Counted from the stretch's first letter, positions 1-8,342 are shown. The stretch is DNA of 27,655 nucleotides from Acetobacteraceae bacterium (GCA_027306955.1 DAHUXX010000201.1:1-27655); one strand, 5' to 3'. Numbers and translations: made by a program. The notes: a model not told the origin generated them from the sequence alone.

Positions 1-1178
1 GGACCGTTTTGGAAGAGACCCGGGCAGAACAGCGCCATGAGCTGGTGCAGAACCTCGAAGAGGGCCAGGTCATCGACGGAGCGGTCAAGAACATCACCGA
101 CTACGGCGCGTTCGTCGACCTCGGCGGCGTCGATGGCCTGCTGCATGTGACGGACATCGCCTGGCGGCGCGTCAACCACCCGTCCGAGGCGCTGCAGATC
201 GGCCAGCAGGTGCGCGTGCAGGTGATCCGCTTCAACCCGGAGACCCAGCGCATCAGCCTCGGCATGAAGCAGCTCGAGACCGATCCGTGGGAAGGCGTGA
301 TGGCGAAGTACCCGCCGGGCGCCAAGTACACGGGCCGCGTCACCAACATCACCGACTACGGCGCCTTCGTGGAGCTGGAGCCGGGGGTCGAGGGGCTGGT
401 GCACGTCTCCGAGATGTCGTGGACCAAGAAGAACGTGCATCCCGGCAAGATCGTCGCCACCAGCCAGGAGGTGGAGGTGCTGGTGCTCGACGTGGACGCC
501 GCCAAGCGCCGTATCTCGCTCGGCCTCAAGCAGGTTCAGCGCAACCCGTGGGAGCAGTTCCAGGACGAGCACCCGATCGGCTCCACGATCGAGGGCGAGA
601 TCCGCAACATCACCGAGTTCGGGCTCTTCGTGGGGCTCGCACCGGAGATCGACGGCATGGTGCACATGTCCGATCTCTCCTGGGACGAGCCCGGCGAGCT
701 GGCGATGGCGAAGTACGAGAAGGGCCAGGTGGTGAAGGCCAAGGTGCTCGACATCGACATCGAGAAGGAGCGCATCTCGCTCGGCATCAAGCAGCTGCAG
801 GACGATCCGGCGGCGGCCGTGCTCGACCGCGTCCACAAGGGTGCGATCGTCACCTGCGTCGTCACCGCGGTGCAGTCCAACGGCATCGAGGTGCGCGTGG
901 ACGACGTGCTCACCGGCTTCATCCGCCGCGCCGAGCTTGCCCGCGACAAGGCGGAGCAGCGGCCGGACCGGTTCGCGGTCGGCGAGAAGGTCGATGCCAA
1001 GGTCACCGCGATCGACCGTTCCGCCCGCAAGCTCCAGCTCACGATCAAGGGCAAGGAGGTCGAGGAGGACAAGCAGGCGATCGCCGACTACGGCACGTCC
1101 GACAGCGGCGCCTCGCTCGGCGACATCCTCGGGGCGGCGATCCGCCGGCGCAACCAGCAGGCCCAGACGGAAGAGTAA
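1..1178 (+). CDS. rpsA: 30S ribosomal protein S1, 5'-truncated by window edge
   Basis: S1 binds mRNA on the 30S subunit and helps load it for initiation. The reading frame is open from the first complete codon (position 3), so the true start lies upstream; the TTG at 9 is internal. Four S1 (OB-fold) repeats are visible, starting near nt 60, 325, 585 and 840. The first two carry the signature NITDYGAFV, and each of the first three ends in an RISLG(M/L/I)KQ-type strand. They match repeats 3 to 6 of the usual six-repeat protein; the last is the most diverged, as is normal. The C-terminal tail is short and polar and ends at TAA 1176-1178. A strong intrinsic terminator follows, and ihfB comes next, the usual rpsA-ihfB pairing. 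Identification is firm. Confidence 0.97.
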   Translation, partial: TVLEETRAEQRHELVQNLEEGQVIDGAVKNITDYGAFVDLGGVDGLLHVTDIAWRRVNHPSEALQIGQQVRVQVIRFNPETQRISLGMKQLETDPWEGVMAKYPPGAKYTGRVTNITDYGAFVELEPGVEGLVHVSEMSWTKKNVHPGKIVATSQEVEVLVLDVDAAKRRISLGLKQVQRNPWEQFQDEHPIGSTIEGEIRNITEFGLFVGLAPEIDGMVHMSDLSWDEPGELAMAKYEKGQVVKAKVLDIDIEKERISLGIKQLQDDPAAAVLDRVHKGAIVTCVVTAVQSNGIEVRVDDVLTGFIRRAELARDKAEQRPDRFAVGEKVDAKVTAIDRSARKLQLTIKGKEVEEDKQAIADYGTSDSGASLGDILGAAIRRRNQQAQTEE

Positions 1179-1220
1179 CCGTCGGACGAGTAACGGGCCG
1201 GCCTGGCCGGCGACAAACTG

Positions 1221-1249
1221 GCTCCCGCCCTCGTGGCGGGAGCTTTTTT
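1221..1249 (+). terminator. Intrinsic terminator of rpsA
   Basis: A perfect 9-bp stem (GCTCCCGCC at 1221-1229 with GGCGGGAGC at 1235-1243) around a 5-nt loop is followed directly by six T residues (1244-1249). It lies 43 nt after the rpsA stop codon. This is a textbook rho-independent terminator, so ihfB probably has its own promoter in 1250-1380. Confidence 0.93.
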
Positions 1250-1380
1250 GTTGGCTCACAAGCACTTGCGCCACGCGTGCGATTGACGCCCAGGTTCCGT
1301 TCTGGCAGCGTCCGTCGGCAAGCGGACAAAATCCGTAAGGCTACAACAATGATTTCAGGGACGGCACCAGCGGCGAGGCC

Positions 1381-1674
1381 ATGACCAAGTCGGAATTGAT
1401 CGCGGAGCTGGCAACGGCGAATCCGCATCTTACCGCACGCGACGTCGAAACGATCGTCGCCACCGTGTTCAACGAGATCACCGCGGCCCTGTCGCGCGGG
1501 GAGCGGGTGGAGCTGCGCGGCTTCGGCGCCTTCTCGGTCAAGAAGCGCGACGCGCGGCTCGGGCGCAACCCGCGTACCGGCGCGTCCGTTCCGGTGGACG
1601 AAAAGGCGGTGCCGTTCTTCAAGGCCGGCAAGGAGCTGCGCGAGCGCGTCAACCGCAGCAAGCGCGGCACCTGA
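1381..1674 (+). CDS. ihfB: Integration host factor subunit beta
   Basis: A 97-residue protein of the HU/IHF family. IHF-alpha/beta heterodimers bend DNA sharply and shape recombination, replication and promoter architecture. The core signature GFGAFSVKKR is at residues 48-57, and the DNA-intercalating arm RNPRTG, with its proline at 64, is at 62-67. The N-terminus MTKSELI and the position directly after rpsA favour the beta subunit over alpha or HU. The length is typical. The upstream 130 nt after the rpsA terminator should hold the promoter; no convincing -35/-10 pair could be fixed by eye. The gene is followed after 9 nt by the LapA-domain gene, so the two are likely cotranscribed. Confidence 0.95.
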   Translation: MTKSELIAELATANPHLTARDVETIVATVFNEITAALSRGERVELRGFGAFSVKKRDARLGRNPRTGASVPVDEKAVPFFKAGKELRERVNRSKRGT

Positions 1675-1683
1675 AGGCTTGCC

Positions 1684-1986
1684 ATGCTGCGCCTGCTGTT
1701 CGCGGCACCGTTCGTCCTGATCATCGTCGTCTTCGCGCTGTCCAACCGGCAGATGGTGCAGCTCGGCCTGTGGCCCACGGATGTCTCGGTCGAGCTGCCC
1801 GTCGCCCTCGCGATCCTGGTGCCGGCGGCACTCGGCTTCCTGCTCGGCGCGGTCGTGATGTGGTTTGCCGCCGTCGCCCAGCGCCGCCGCGCCGGGCGCG
1901 CGGAGCGCCGTGCTGACCTGCTCGCCGCCGATCTCGCGAAGCTGCGCGCCGCGCCGCGCGCCGGCACGGCGCTGCCGCCGGCGTGA
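1684..1986 (+). CDS. LapA-domain (DUF1049) inner-membrane protein
   Basis: A 100-residue protein with two hydrophobic segments at about residues 4-20 and 38-62, followed by an Arg/Ala-rich cytoplasmic tail that could form a short coiled coil. The phrase ALSNRQMVQLGLWP after the first helix is the usual mark of the LapA/DUF1049 family. In gammaproteobacteria LapA (YciS) works with LapB in controlling lipopolysaccharide assembly; a LapB partner is not in this window, so that role is inferred from the family. A GAAGG ribosome site overlaps the ihfB stop. The TGA stop overlaps the GTG start of trpF by 4 nt, so the genes are translationally coupled. The ihfB-lapA-trpF order is common in alphaproteobacteria. 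Confidence 0.85.
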   Translation: MLRLLFAAPFVLIIVVFALSNRQMVQLGLWPTDVSVELPVALAILVPAALGFLLGAVVMWFAAVAQRRRAGRAERRADLLAADLAKLRAAPRAGTALPPA

Positions 1987-2609
1987 CCCGCGTCAAGATC
2001 TGTGGCGTCAACGACGCCGCCGGGTTCGACACCGCGGTCGAGGCCGGCGCCGACTGGATCGGGCTCAATTTCTTTGCCCGTTCCCCACGCTTCGTGACGG
2101 CCGCGCAGGCGACGGCGCTCGCGGCGCGCCGCCCGGCCGGCGGGCCGAAACTGGTCGGCCTCTTCGTCGAACCCGCCGATGACGAGGTGGCCCGCGTGCT
2201 GGACACGGCGCCGCTCGATATCCTCCAGATTTATGCCGCCCCCGGCCGCGCCGCCGCGATCGCCGCGCGCGTCGCCAGGCCGTTCTGGCGCCCGGTCGCG
2301 GTGAGCACGGCCGCGGACCTGCCCGGTGCCATGCAGGGGGCCGCGGCGCTGCTGATCGAGGGCAGCGCGCCGCCGGATGCCACGCGCCCCGGCGGCAATG
2401 CCAGCCTCTTCGACTGGTCGCTGATCGGCACCTGGCACGCGCCCGGGCCATGGCTGCTCGCGGGCGGCCTCACGCCCGGAAACGTTGCGGCCGCGATCCG
2501 GGCGACCGGCGCCGAGGCGGTCGACGTCTCCTCGGGCGTCGAATCGGCGCCCGGACGCAAAGATCCCGCCCGCATCCGCGCCTTCATCGCGGCGGCGAAG
2601 GCGGCCTGA
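1983..2609 (+). CDS. trpF: Phosphoribosylanthranilate isomerase
   Basis: A 208-residue TIM-barrel enzyme that converts N-(5-phosphoribosyl)anthranilate to CdRP, the third step of tryptophan synthesis. The opening KICGVN places the catalytic general base Cys at residue 7. The phosphate-binding parts LLAGGLTPGNV (158-168) and VDVSSGVE (180-187) are intact. The GTG start at 1983 overlaps the previous stop. Oddity: the residue aligned with the catalytic acid Asp126 of Thermotoga TrpF is Glu126 here (LLIEG at 123-127), in the stretch before GGNASLFDW. The gene is separated from trpBA by two unrelated genes, whereas these three are normally adjacent in alphaproteobacteria. The family is certain; full activity is expected but not proven. 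Confidence 0.93.
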   Translation: MTRVKICGVNDAAGFDTAVEAGADWIGLNFFARSPRFVTAAQATALAARRPAGGPKLVGLFVEPADDEVARVLDTAPLDILQIYAAPGRAAAIAARVARPFWRPVAVSTAADLPGAMQGAAALLIEGSAPPDATRPGGNASLFDWSLIGTWHAPGPWLLAGGLTPGNVAAAIRATGAEAVDVSSGVESAPGRKDPARIRAFIAAAKAA

Positions 2610-2658
2610 TCATCAAAACATTGCACGCCCGGCGCGCCAGATGTCGTATGCTCGCCGC

Positions 2659-4185
2659 ATGAGCCCGTTCCGCCCCCGGTTCTTGCTGCTTGCCGCCGCC
2701 GCCTTCGCGGTCTCGGCGCAGGCACCACCGCAAACGGCACCGACCACGGGGACGACGCCGGATCAGACACCTTCATCGGCGCCCGCCACGGCCCCGGTGC
2801 CCCCCGCGATCGACGACGCCGGCGCGCAGATGATCGTCGATGGCATCCACGCCATGCTCGCCGGCATGCTCGGCACGCTCGCACCCGCGGCCGACCTTCT
2901 TCACGCCTCGGTCCAGGGCGACCATTACCGTATCGAAATACCCGTCGCGCATCGCTGGAGCGGCGGCGGCATCGGCGGCGATTCCATCGGCGCCGACCTG
3001 ATCCCGCTCGGCCAGGGACGCTGGCGGATCGCTGACGGCGCCCTGCCGGGCCGCCTCGAGTTCAGCGTCGACCATCCACCTCCCGGCGTCGTCGGCAGCA
3101 CCGCGGTCACCATGGAGGAAGGCAGTTTCTCGGGCGTGATCGACACGACGCTGGCGACGCCAACGAGGCTCGACTTCCACATCGCGGACGAACACCTGGC
3201 CGGCGAGGGCCCGGGGGTCAGCAGCGGCGGGCATCTCGATGCCGCCGATGGCTCGCTGCTCGTGACACCCGCCGCGGATGGCCGCGTCACGCTGCTCGAC
3301 ACCAGCAGCATGCGGGGCCTGCACACGACCTCCGTGGTTGGCAAGCTCAAGACCGGCAGCGACGTCGCGAGTGCCAGCGGCTCGCTGCGCATCCGCAATC
3401 TTTCGCTGCCGGCGCTGCGCGCAGGGATACACGCGATCAGCACCCTGGCGACGCTGCCGAACCCGGCGCCCGGCACCGGCACCGACCCGGCGATCCGCGA
3501 GCAGCTGCACACGCTGATCGCCGACCTCGCGGGTGGCGCGACCTCGATCTCGGTGCGCTCCTCCGAGCGGGGGATGGTGATCCATGGCGCTGGCCCGGTG
3601 CAGGGCACGATCGCTCATTTCGGCTTCGGCATGCGGCTCGGCGAGCGCAACGGCAGCGTCGCGCTGGCGCTTCGTTTCGTGGTCGACAAGCCGTCCTTCC
3701 CCGCGCTCCCGGCCGGAATCCTGGCCAGGTTCTTGCCCAGCCGCGTGGTGCTGAAGCCGCGTTTCGCCGGCATCGACGCCGCGGCGCTGCGCCGCACGCT
3801 CGACGCCGCCGTGGACAACCCCGAGCCCAACGCCTTCCCGGGGCTGGTCATGGCGGTGCTGGACGCGCATCCCGCGACCGTCGCGATCGACGAGCTCGCG
3901 ATCGACACCGGGCCGGCGCGCATCAGCGGCCACGGCACGCTCACCGTGCACGGCCCGGGCGACGCGCAGGGGACCGCGACGCTGCGCGCGACCGGCATCG
4001 ACGTCGCGATGAAGGAACTCTCCGCCGATCCGCAGGGCCAGCAGGCGCTTGGCATGCTCATCTTCCTCAAGGGCCTCGCCAAGCCGGAGGGTGACGCGCT
4101 GGTCTGGCACCTCGTCTTCGACGGGCAGAAACTGCTGGTGAACGGCAACGATGTCTCCGCCCTGGCGCCGGAGGCGCCGAAATAG
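2659..4185 (+). CDS. Secreted or periplasmic protein of unknown function (possibly DUF2125/DUF945-like)
   Basis: A protein of 508 residues from ATG 2659. An in-frame ATG at 2641 would add six residues and neither start has a clear ribosome site. The first 22 residues form a signal peptide (MSPFRPRF, then LLLAAAAFAVSA, then QA), followed by a Pro/Thr/Ala linker to about residue 55. The rest reads as long beta-rich stretches with repeated Gly-containing turns (about 70-330), then a segment with helices (about 340-440) and a beta C-terminus ending in VNGNDVSALAPEAPK. No cysteines, metal motifs or catalytic motifs stand out. The overall plan resembles large periplasmic DUF2125 or DUF945 proteins, but this is an impression only. 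It begins 49 nt after trpF on the same strand and sits between trpF and trpB, where it is not usually found. Confidence 0.7.
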   Translation: MSPFRPRFLLLAAAAFAVSAQAPPQTAPTTGTTPDQTPSSAPATAPVPPAIDDAGAQMIVDGIHAMLAGMLGTLAPAADLLHASVQGDHYRIEIPVAHRWSGGGIGGDSIGADLIPLGQGRWRIADGALPGRLEFSVDHPPPGVVGSTAVTMEEGSFSGVIDTTLATPTRLDFHIADEHLAGEGPGVSSGGHLDAADGSLLVTPAADGRVTLLDTSSMRGLHTTSVVGKLKTGSDVASASGSLRIRNLSLPALRAGIHAISTLATLPNPAPGTGTDPAIREQLHTLIADLAGGATSISVRSSERGMVIHGAGPVQGTIAHFGFGMRLGERNGSVALALRFVVDKPSFPALPAGILARFLPSRVVLKPRFAGIDAAALRRTLDAAVDNPEPNAFPGLVMAVLDAHPATVAIDELAIDTGPARISGHGTLTVHGPGDAQGTATLRATGIDVAMKELSADPQGQQALGMLIFLKGLAKPEGDALVWHLVFDGQKLLVNGNDVSALAPEAPK

Positions 4186-4214
4186 GCGCACGCCGCCGAA
4201 TGCGCCGAAATAGG
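4174..4214 (+). repeat. 13-bp direct repeat at the 3' end of the secreted-protein gene
   Basis: GCGCCGAAATAGG occurs at 4174-4186, where it contains the gene's TAG stop, and again at 4202-4214, 28 bp downstream. The second copy is out of frame with the first. It looks like a small local duplication of the gene's last codons. Confidence 0.8.
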
Positions 4215-4336
4215 GGCGCCGAAGCAGACAGGCGCGCATGGCGGCTGCGCGGAGGTCACGCATGACGCGGCGTCGCCTTCCGGCCTAGTGTTTCCAGCGC
4301 GGAAACGGCCAGACCCAGTCCCAGCCCAACCAGCCT

Positions 4337-5320
4337 ATGTCAGCCCCCACAGCGACCCCCCAGGCAGTCATGGGCCGTCCGCGTTTCGCGCTGACGCGCC
4401 AGCATCTGCAGTTCGCCTATGTCTGCGTCATCTGGGGCGGCACGTGGCTGGCGATGAAGGTGGGCATCGCCGTCGTCCCCCCCGCCATGTTCTCGGGCAT
4501 TCGCTGGACCTGCGCGGGGCTTGTGCTGCTGGGAATGGAGGCGATGCGCGGCCATCGCCGCCGCATCACCGCGCGCGACATGGTGATGCTGGCGCCCGTC
4601 ACCTTCCTCCTTATCGTGGTCAACCAGGTGGTGCAGCTCTACGCGCTGCGCTTCGTCTCCTCCGGTATCGCCGCCGTGATCAGCGCGGCACTCACGCCGC
4701 TGGCACTGCTCGGCATCGGCTGGGGCATGGGGCAGGAGCGGATCACGCGGATGCGGCTGGCCGCGATCGGGATCGGCATCGCGGGCGTTTTGCTGCTGTT
4801 CGTCCCGCAGGCCGCGCAGGGGTCGCTGGCGCCCGGGGAGCTGCTGGGCGCCGCCGGCATCGTCGTCTCGACGCTGGCCTATTGCTGGGGCTCCCTGCTG
4901 ATCCGGCCGATGATGCGCCGGTTCCCGCCGGTGGAACTGGCGGCCGTCACCAACCTCATGGGCGGGGTCGCGCTGGTGGTGGGCTCGCTCGCCTTCGAGC
5001 CCGGGTCGGTGCGCGCGCTCAACTTCACCTGGGGGTGGGAGGCCTGGCTCGGCTGGCTCTACCTCGTGGGCCCGGCTGCGACCGGGGCGACGCTGATGTA
5101 CTACCTCCTGGTTCGCGACTGGGGTGCCGCGAAGGCCGGGACCTATGCCTTCGTGTCGCCGGTGATCGCGGTCATCGCCGGCATGGTGCTGCTCGGCGAG
5201 CATATCGGCGTCTCGGAGGCGGTGGGCATGGCGACGATGCTCGCGGGCGCGGCGCTGGCCCTGCGCCCGGAACCAGCGCCGGCCACCACCCCGGCCACGG
5301 CCGGCGTCCCTGCCGCCTGA
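4337..5320 (+). CDS. DMT-superfamily (EamA) transporter
   Basis: A 327-residue polytopic membrane protein with about ten hydrophobic helices arranged as two EamA repeats (about 28-155 and 172-310). The first helix carries VCVIWGGTWLAMKVG and the last repeat contains SPVIAVIAGMVLLGE, the classical EamA ending. Members export amino acids, metabolites or drugs; the substrate cannot be read from sequence. The start ATG 4337 was chosen because it precedes the first helix with a short cytoplasmic leader; an internal ATG at 4370 is possible. Upstream are 151 nt without a gene. With its neighbour at 2659 it splits trpF from trpB. A link to aromatic amino-acid export is tempting from position but is inference. 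Confidence 0.88.
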   Translation: MSAPTATPQAVMGRPRFALTRQHLQFAYVCVIWGGTWLAMKVGIAVVPPAMFSGIRWTCAGLVLLGMEAMRGHRRRITARDMVMLAPVTFLLIVVNQVVQLYALRFVSSGIAAVISAALTPLALLGIGWGMGQERITRMRLAAIGIGIAGVLLLFVPQAAQGSLAPGELLGAAGIVVSTLAYCWGSLLIRPMMRRFPPVELAAVTNLMGGVALVVGSLAFEPGSVRALNFTWGWEAWLGWLYLVGPAATGATLMYYLLVRDWGAAKAGTYAFVSPVIAVIAGMVLLGEHIGVSEAVGMATMLAGAALALRPEPAPATTPATAGVPAA

Positions 5321-5402
5321 CCCGGACCCTATCGACACCCTGTCTCGACATCCATGGACGGGACGGCGTGACCCGCGCCGCCACCCTTGCTAAGAGCGCC
5401 GC

Positions 5403-6635
5403 GTGAACACACCCATCCCACCCCCCCCCCTCGCCAATTCGCTGCGCACCGGGCCCGACGAGCGGGGCCATTTCGGTCCTTTCGGCGGACGGTTCGTCGC
5501 CGAGACGCTGATGCCCCTCATCCTCGAGGTCGAGGCGGCCTATCGTGCCGCCCGCGCCGACCCGTCCTTCCAGGCGGAGATCGAGAGGCTGCTGCGCGAC
5601 TACGTGGGCCGGCCGAGCCCGCTGTGGTTCGCCGAGCGGCTCTCCGAGGAGCTCGGGGGCGCGCGCATCTACTTCAAGCGCGACGAGCTCAACCATACCG
5701 GCGCGCACAAGATCAACTCCTGCGTCGGCCAGATCCTGCTGGCACGGCGCATGGGCAAGACGCGCATCATCGCGGAGACCGGCGCCGGCCAGCACGGTGT
5801 CGCGACGGCCACGGTCTGCGCGCTCTTCGGCCTGCCCTGCACGGTCTATATGGGGGCGACCGACGTCGAGCGGCAAAAGCCCAACGTGTTCCGCATGAAG
5901 CTGCTCGGCGCCGAGGTGCGGCCCGTGACGTCCGGCGCCGGCACGCTCAAGGACGCGATGAACGAGGCGCTGCGCGACTGGGTGGCGAACGTGCGCGACA
6001 CCTATTACCTCATCGGAACGGTCGCCGGCCCGCACCCGTACCCGATGATGGTGCGCGACTTCCAGTGCGTGATCGGCGAGGAGGCCAAGGCGCAGCTCGA
6101 GGCAGCGACCGGAAGGCTGCCGGACGTGGCGGTCGCGTGCATCGGCGGCGGATCGAACGCGATGGGGCTGTTCCACCCGTTCCTCGACGACCGCGCCGTG
6201 CGCCTCATCGGCGTCGAGGCGGCCGGCGACGGGCTCGACACCGAGCGCCACGCCGCGTCCCTCTCGCGCGGGCGGCCTGGCGTGCTGCACGGCAACCGCA
6301 CCTACCTGCTGCAGGACGCGGACGGGCAGATCCAGGAGGCGCACTCCATCTCGGCCGGCCTCGATTATCCCGGCGTCGGGCCCGAGCACTCCTGGCTGCA
6401 CGACATCGGCCGCGTGGAATACGCCGCCGCCACCGACCAGGAGGCGCTCGCGGCGGTCCAGCTCTGCACCCGCACGGAGGGCATCATTCCGGCATTGGAA
6501 CCGGCGCACGCGCTGGCGCATGTGGCGAAAATCGCACCGGCGATGGACCGCGAGGCGATCGTGCTGATGAATCTCTGCGGCCGCGGCGACAAGGACATCT
6601 TCACCGTCGCCGACGCGCTGGGGGTGAAGCTGTGA
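5403..6635 (+). CDS. trpB: Tryptophan synthase beta chain
   Basis: A 410-residue PLP enzyme that condenses indole with serine to make tryptophan and receives indole from TrpA through a tunnel. The PLP lysine is Lys103 in HTGAHKINS (98-106), the catalytic Glu is Glu125 in AETGAGQHG, and the PLP-phosphate loop GGGSNAMG is at 248-255. The N-terminal FGPFGGRFVAETLMPL block is typical. The GTG start at 5403 is preferred because no other start occurs before the conserved RTGPDERG segment. The codons for the leader run PIPPPPL and contain a run of ten C (5421-5430), so the frame depends on an exact count. The stop overlaps the trpA start by 4 nt, as expected for a physically coupled alpha2beta2 complex. 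Confidence 0.97.
   Translation: MNTPIPPPPLANSLRTGPDERGHFGPFGGRFVAETLMPLILEVEAAYRAARADPSFQAEIERLLRDYVGRPSPLWFAERLSEELGGARIYFKRDELNHTGAHKINSCVGQILLARRMGKTRIIAETGAGQHGVATATVCALFGLPCTVYMGATDVERQKPNVFRMKLLGAEVRPVTSGAGTLKDAMNEALRDWVANVRDTYYLIGTVAGPHPYPMMVRDFQCVIGEEAKAQLEAATGRLPDVAVACIGGGSNAMGLFHPFLDDRAVRLIGVEAAGDGLDTERHAASLSRGRPGVLHGNRTYLLQDADGQIQEAHSISAGLDYPGVGPEHSWLHDIGRVEYAAATDQEALAAVQLCTRTEGIIPALEPAHALAHVAKIAPAMDREAIVLMNLCGRGDKDIFTVADALGVKL
5421..5430 (+). repeat. Homopolymer run of ten C inside the trpB leader codons
   Basis: Ten consecutive C residues lie 18 nt downstream of the trpB GTG and encode part of a proline stretch. A gain or loss of one C would shift the frame before any conserved TrpB residue. 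Confidence 0.9.
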
Positions 6636-7462
6636 GCCGCATCGCCGCCCGTTTCGCGCAACTGAGCAAGGAGGGGCGCGGGGCGCTGATCCCGTTCCTC
6701 GAAGCCTGGGACCCGGACCACGAGACCTCCGCCGCGATGCTGGCTGGCATGCCCGCGGCGGGTGCGGACCTGATCGAGATCGGTGTGCCGTTCAGCGACC
6801 CGATGGCGGACGGCCCGATCATCCAGGCCGCCGGCAAGCGCGCGCTCAAGGCGGGTGCCACGCTCGCGCGCACGCTCGCCATGGTGCGGGAGTTCCGCGC
6901 CGGCGACACGGCGACGCCGATCGTGCTGATGGGCTATCTCAATCCGATCCTGTCCTACGGAACGGAACGCTTCTGCACCGATGCCGCGGCCGCGGGCGTC
7001 GACGGCCTCATCGTCGTCGATCTGCCGGCCGAGGAGAGCGACCTGCTCGCGCCGCTCGCGGCGAGGGCCGGGCTCGACATCATCCGCCTGGTGGCGCCGA
7101 CGACGAACGACGCCCGCATGCCGCACGTGCTCGATGGCAGCTCCGGCTTCGTCTACTACGTCGCCATCACCGGCATCACGGGGACGCGCAGCGCCAGCGG
7201 CGAGGAGCTGTCGGCGGCGCTGCCGCGCATCCGCCGGGTGACGCGGCTGCCGGTCGCCATCGGCTTCGGCGTGCGTACCCCGGCGCAGGCGGCCGAGGCG
7301 GTGCGCGTCGCCGATGCCGCCGTGGTCGCCTCGGCGCTGATCGACACGATGGCCGGAACGCTCGACGCAAAAGGGCGCGCCACCGCGACGACCGTCTCCA
7401 CCGTGCTCGCCGGCGTGAAGGCGCTCGCCGAGGCGGTGCGCGCGGCCCGCGCCGGCGCGTGA
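6632..7462 (+). CDS. trpA: Tryptophan synthase alpha chain
   Basis: A 276-residue TIM-barrel protein that cleaves indole-3-glycerol phosphate to indole and glyceraldehyde-3-phosphate. The catalytic pair falls at Glu49 (LIEIGVPFSDP) and Asp60 (MADGP), the same numbers as in the enterobacterial enzyme. The phosphate-binding part IGFGVRTPAQA lies near residue 210. The GTG start at 6632 overlaps the trpB TGA, and the reading begins SRIAARFAQL, the expected TrpA N-terminus. The longer upstream frame is only the shadow of trpB. The stop overlaps the ribosome site of accD (GAGGAA), so trpB-trpA-accD are very likely one transcript. Confidence 0.96.
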   Translation: MSRIAARFAQLSKEGRGALIPFLEAWDPDHETSAAMLAGMPAAGADLIEIGVPFSDPMADGPIIQAAGKRALKAGATLARTLAMVREFRAGDTATPIVLMGYLNPILSYGTERFCTDAAAAGVDGLIVVDLPAEESDLLAPLAARAGLDIIRLVAPTTNDARMPHVLDGSSGFVYYVAITGITGTRSASGEELSAALPRIRRVTRLPVAIGFGVRTPAQAAEAVRVADAAVVASALIDTMAGTLDAKGRATATTVSTVLAGVKALAEAVRAARAGA

Positions 7463-7472
7463 GGAAGCACCG

Positions 7473-8336
7473 ATGAGCTGGCTCACCGAATATGTCCGCC
7501 CGAAGATCCGCACCCTGCTCGGGCGGCGGGAGGTGCCGGACAATCTCTGGACGCAATGCCCGTCCTGCCAGCAGATGCTGTTCGCGGCGGAACTGGAGCG
7601 GCACCGGCGCGTCTGCCACCATTGCGGCCACCACCTGCGCGTGCCGGCGCCGCAGCGGCTGGAGTGGACGTTCGACGCCGGCAGCTACACCCGCGTCGAG
7701 CTGCCCAAGGTCGCCGCCGACCCGCTGCGCTTCCGCGACACCAAGCGCTACACGGACCGGCTGCGCGAGGCGCGCGAGAAAACCGGGCTCGAGGACGCGC
7801 TGGTCGTGGCCCACGGCAGCATCGGCGGGCACAAGGCCGTCGTTGCCGTGATGGCGTTCGAGTTCATCGGCGGCTCCATGGGCGCGGCCGTGGGCGAGGG
7901 GATCGTTGCCGCCGCGAAACTCGCGGTGCTGCAGCAGGCGCCGCTCATCGTGTTCACCGCGTCGGGTGGCGCGCGCATGCAGGAGGGGGCGATCAGCCTC
8001 ATGCAGATGCCGCGCACCGTCGCCGCCGTGCAGATGGTGCGCGAGGCGGGGCTGCCTTTCATCACGGTGCTGACCGACCCGACGACCGGCGGCGTCACCG
8101 CGAGCTTCACGATGCTGGGCGACGTGCAGATCGCCGAACCCGGTGCCGAGATCGGCTTCGCCGGCGCGCGCGTCATCGAGCAGACGGTGCGCGAGAAGCT
8201 GCCGGAAGGGTTCCAGCGCTCCGAATACCTGCTGGCGCACGGCATCCTCGACATGGTGACGAAGCGCGCCGATCTGCCGGCAACGCTCGCGCGCGTCATC
8301 GGCCTGCTCACCGTCGCCCACCAGGAAGCCGCCTAG
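7473..8336 (+). CDS. accD: Acetyl-CoA carboxylase carboxyltransferase subunit beta
   Basis: A 287-residue subunit that, with AccA, transfers the carboxyl group from biotin to acetyl-CoA to form malonyl-CoA for fatty-acid synthesis. It has the N-terminal four-cysteine zinc ribbon: Cys29 and Cys32 (CPSC), Cys48 and Cys51 (CHHC). The crotonase-fold core follows, with FTASGGARMQEG for acyl-CoA binding and VLTDPTTGGVTASF. The start MSWLTEYV is the usual AccD N-terminus, with GAGGAA 8 nt upstream. It sits between trpA and folC, its standard position in alphaproteobacteria. Confidence 0.97.
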   Translation: MSWLTEYVRPKIRTLLGRREVPDNLWTQCPSCQQMLFAAELERHRRVCHHCGHHLRVPAPQRLEWTFDAGSYTRVELPKVAADPLRFRDTKRYTDRLREAREKTGLEDALVVAHGSIGGHKAVVAVMAFEFIGGSMGAAVGEGIVAAAKLAVLQQAPLIVFTASGGARMQEGAISLMQMPRTVAAVQMVREAGLPFITVLTDPTTGGVTASFTMLGDVQIAEPGAEIGFAGARVIEQTVREKLPEGFQRSEYLLAHGILDMVTKRADLPATLARVIGLLTVAHQEAA

Positions 8337-8342
8337 GCACGC

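Noticed and set aside
1283..1311. TTGACG at 1283-1288 as the -35 box of an ihfB promoter
   Set aside because: No acceptable -10 element lies 16-18 nt downstream (the bases read CAGCGT), so it is not called.
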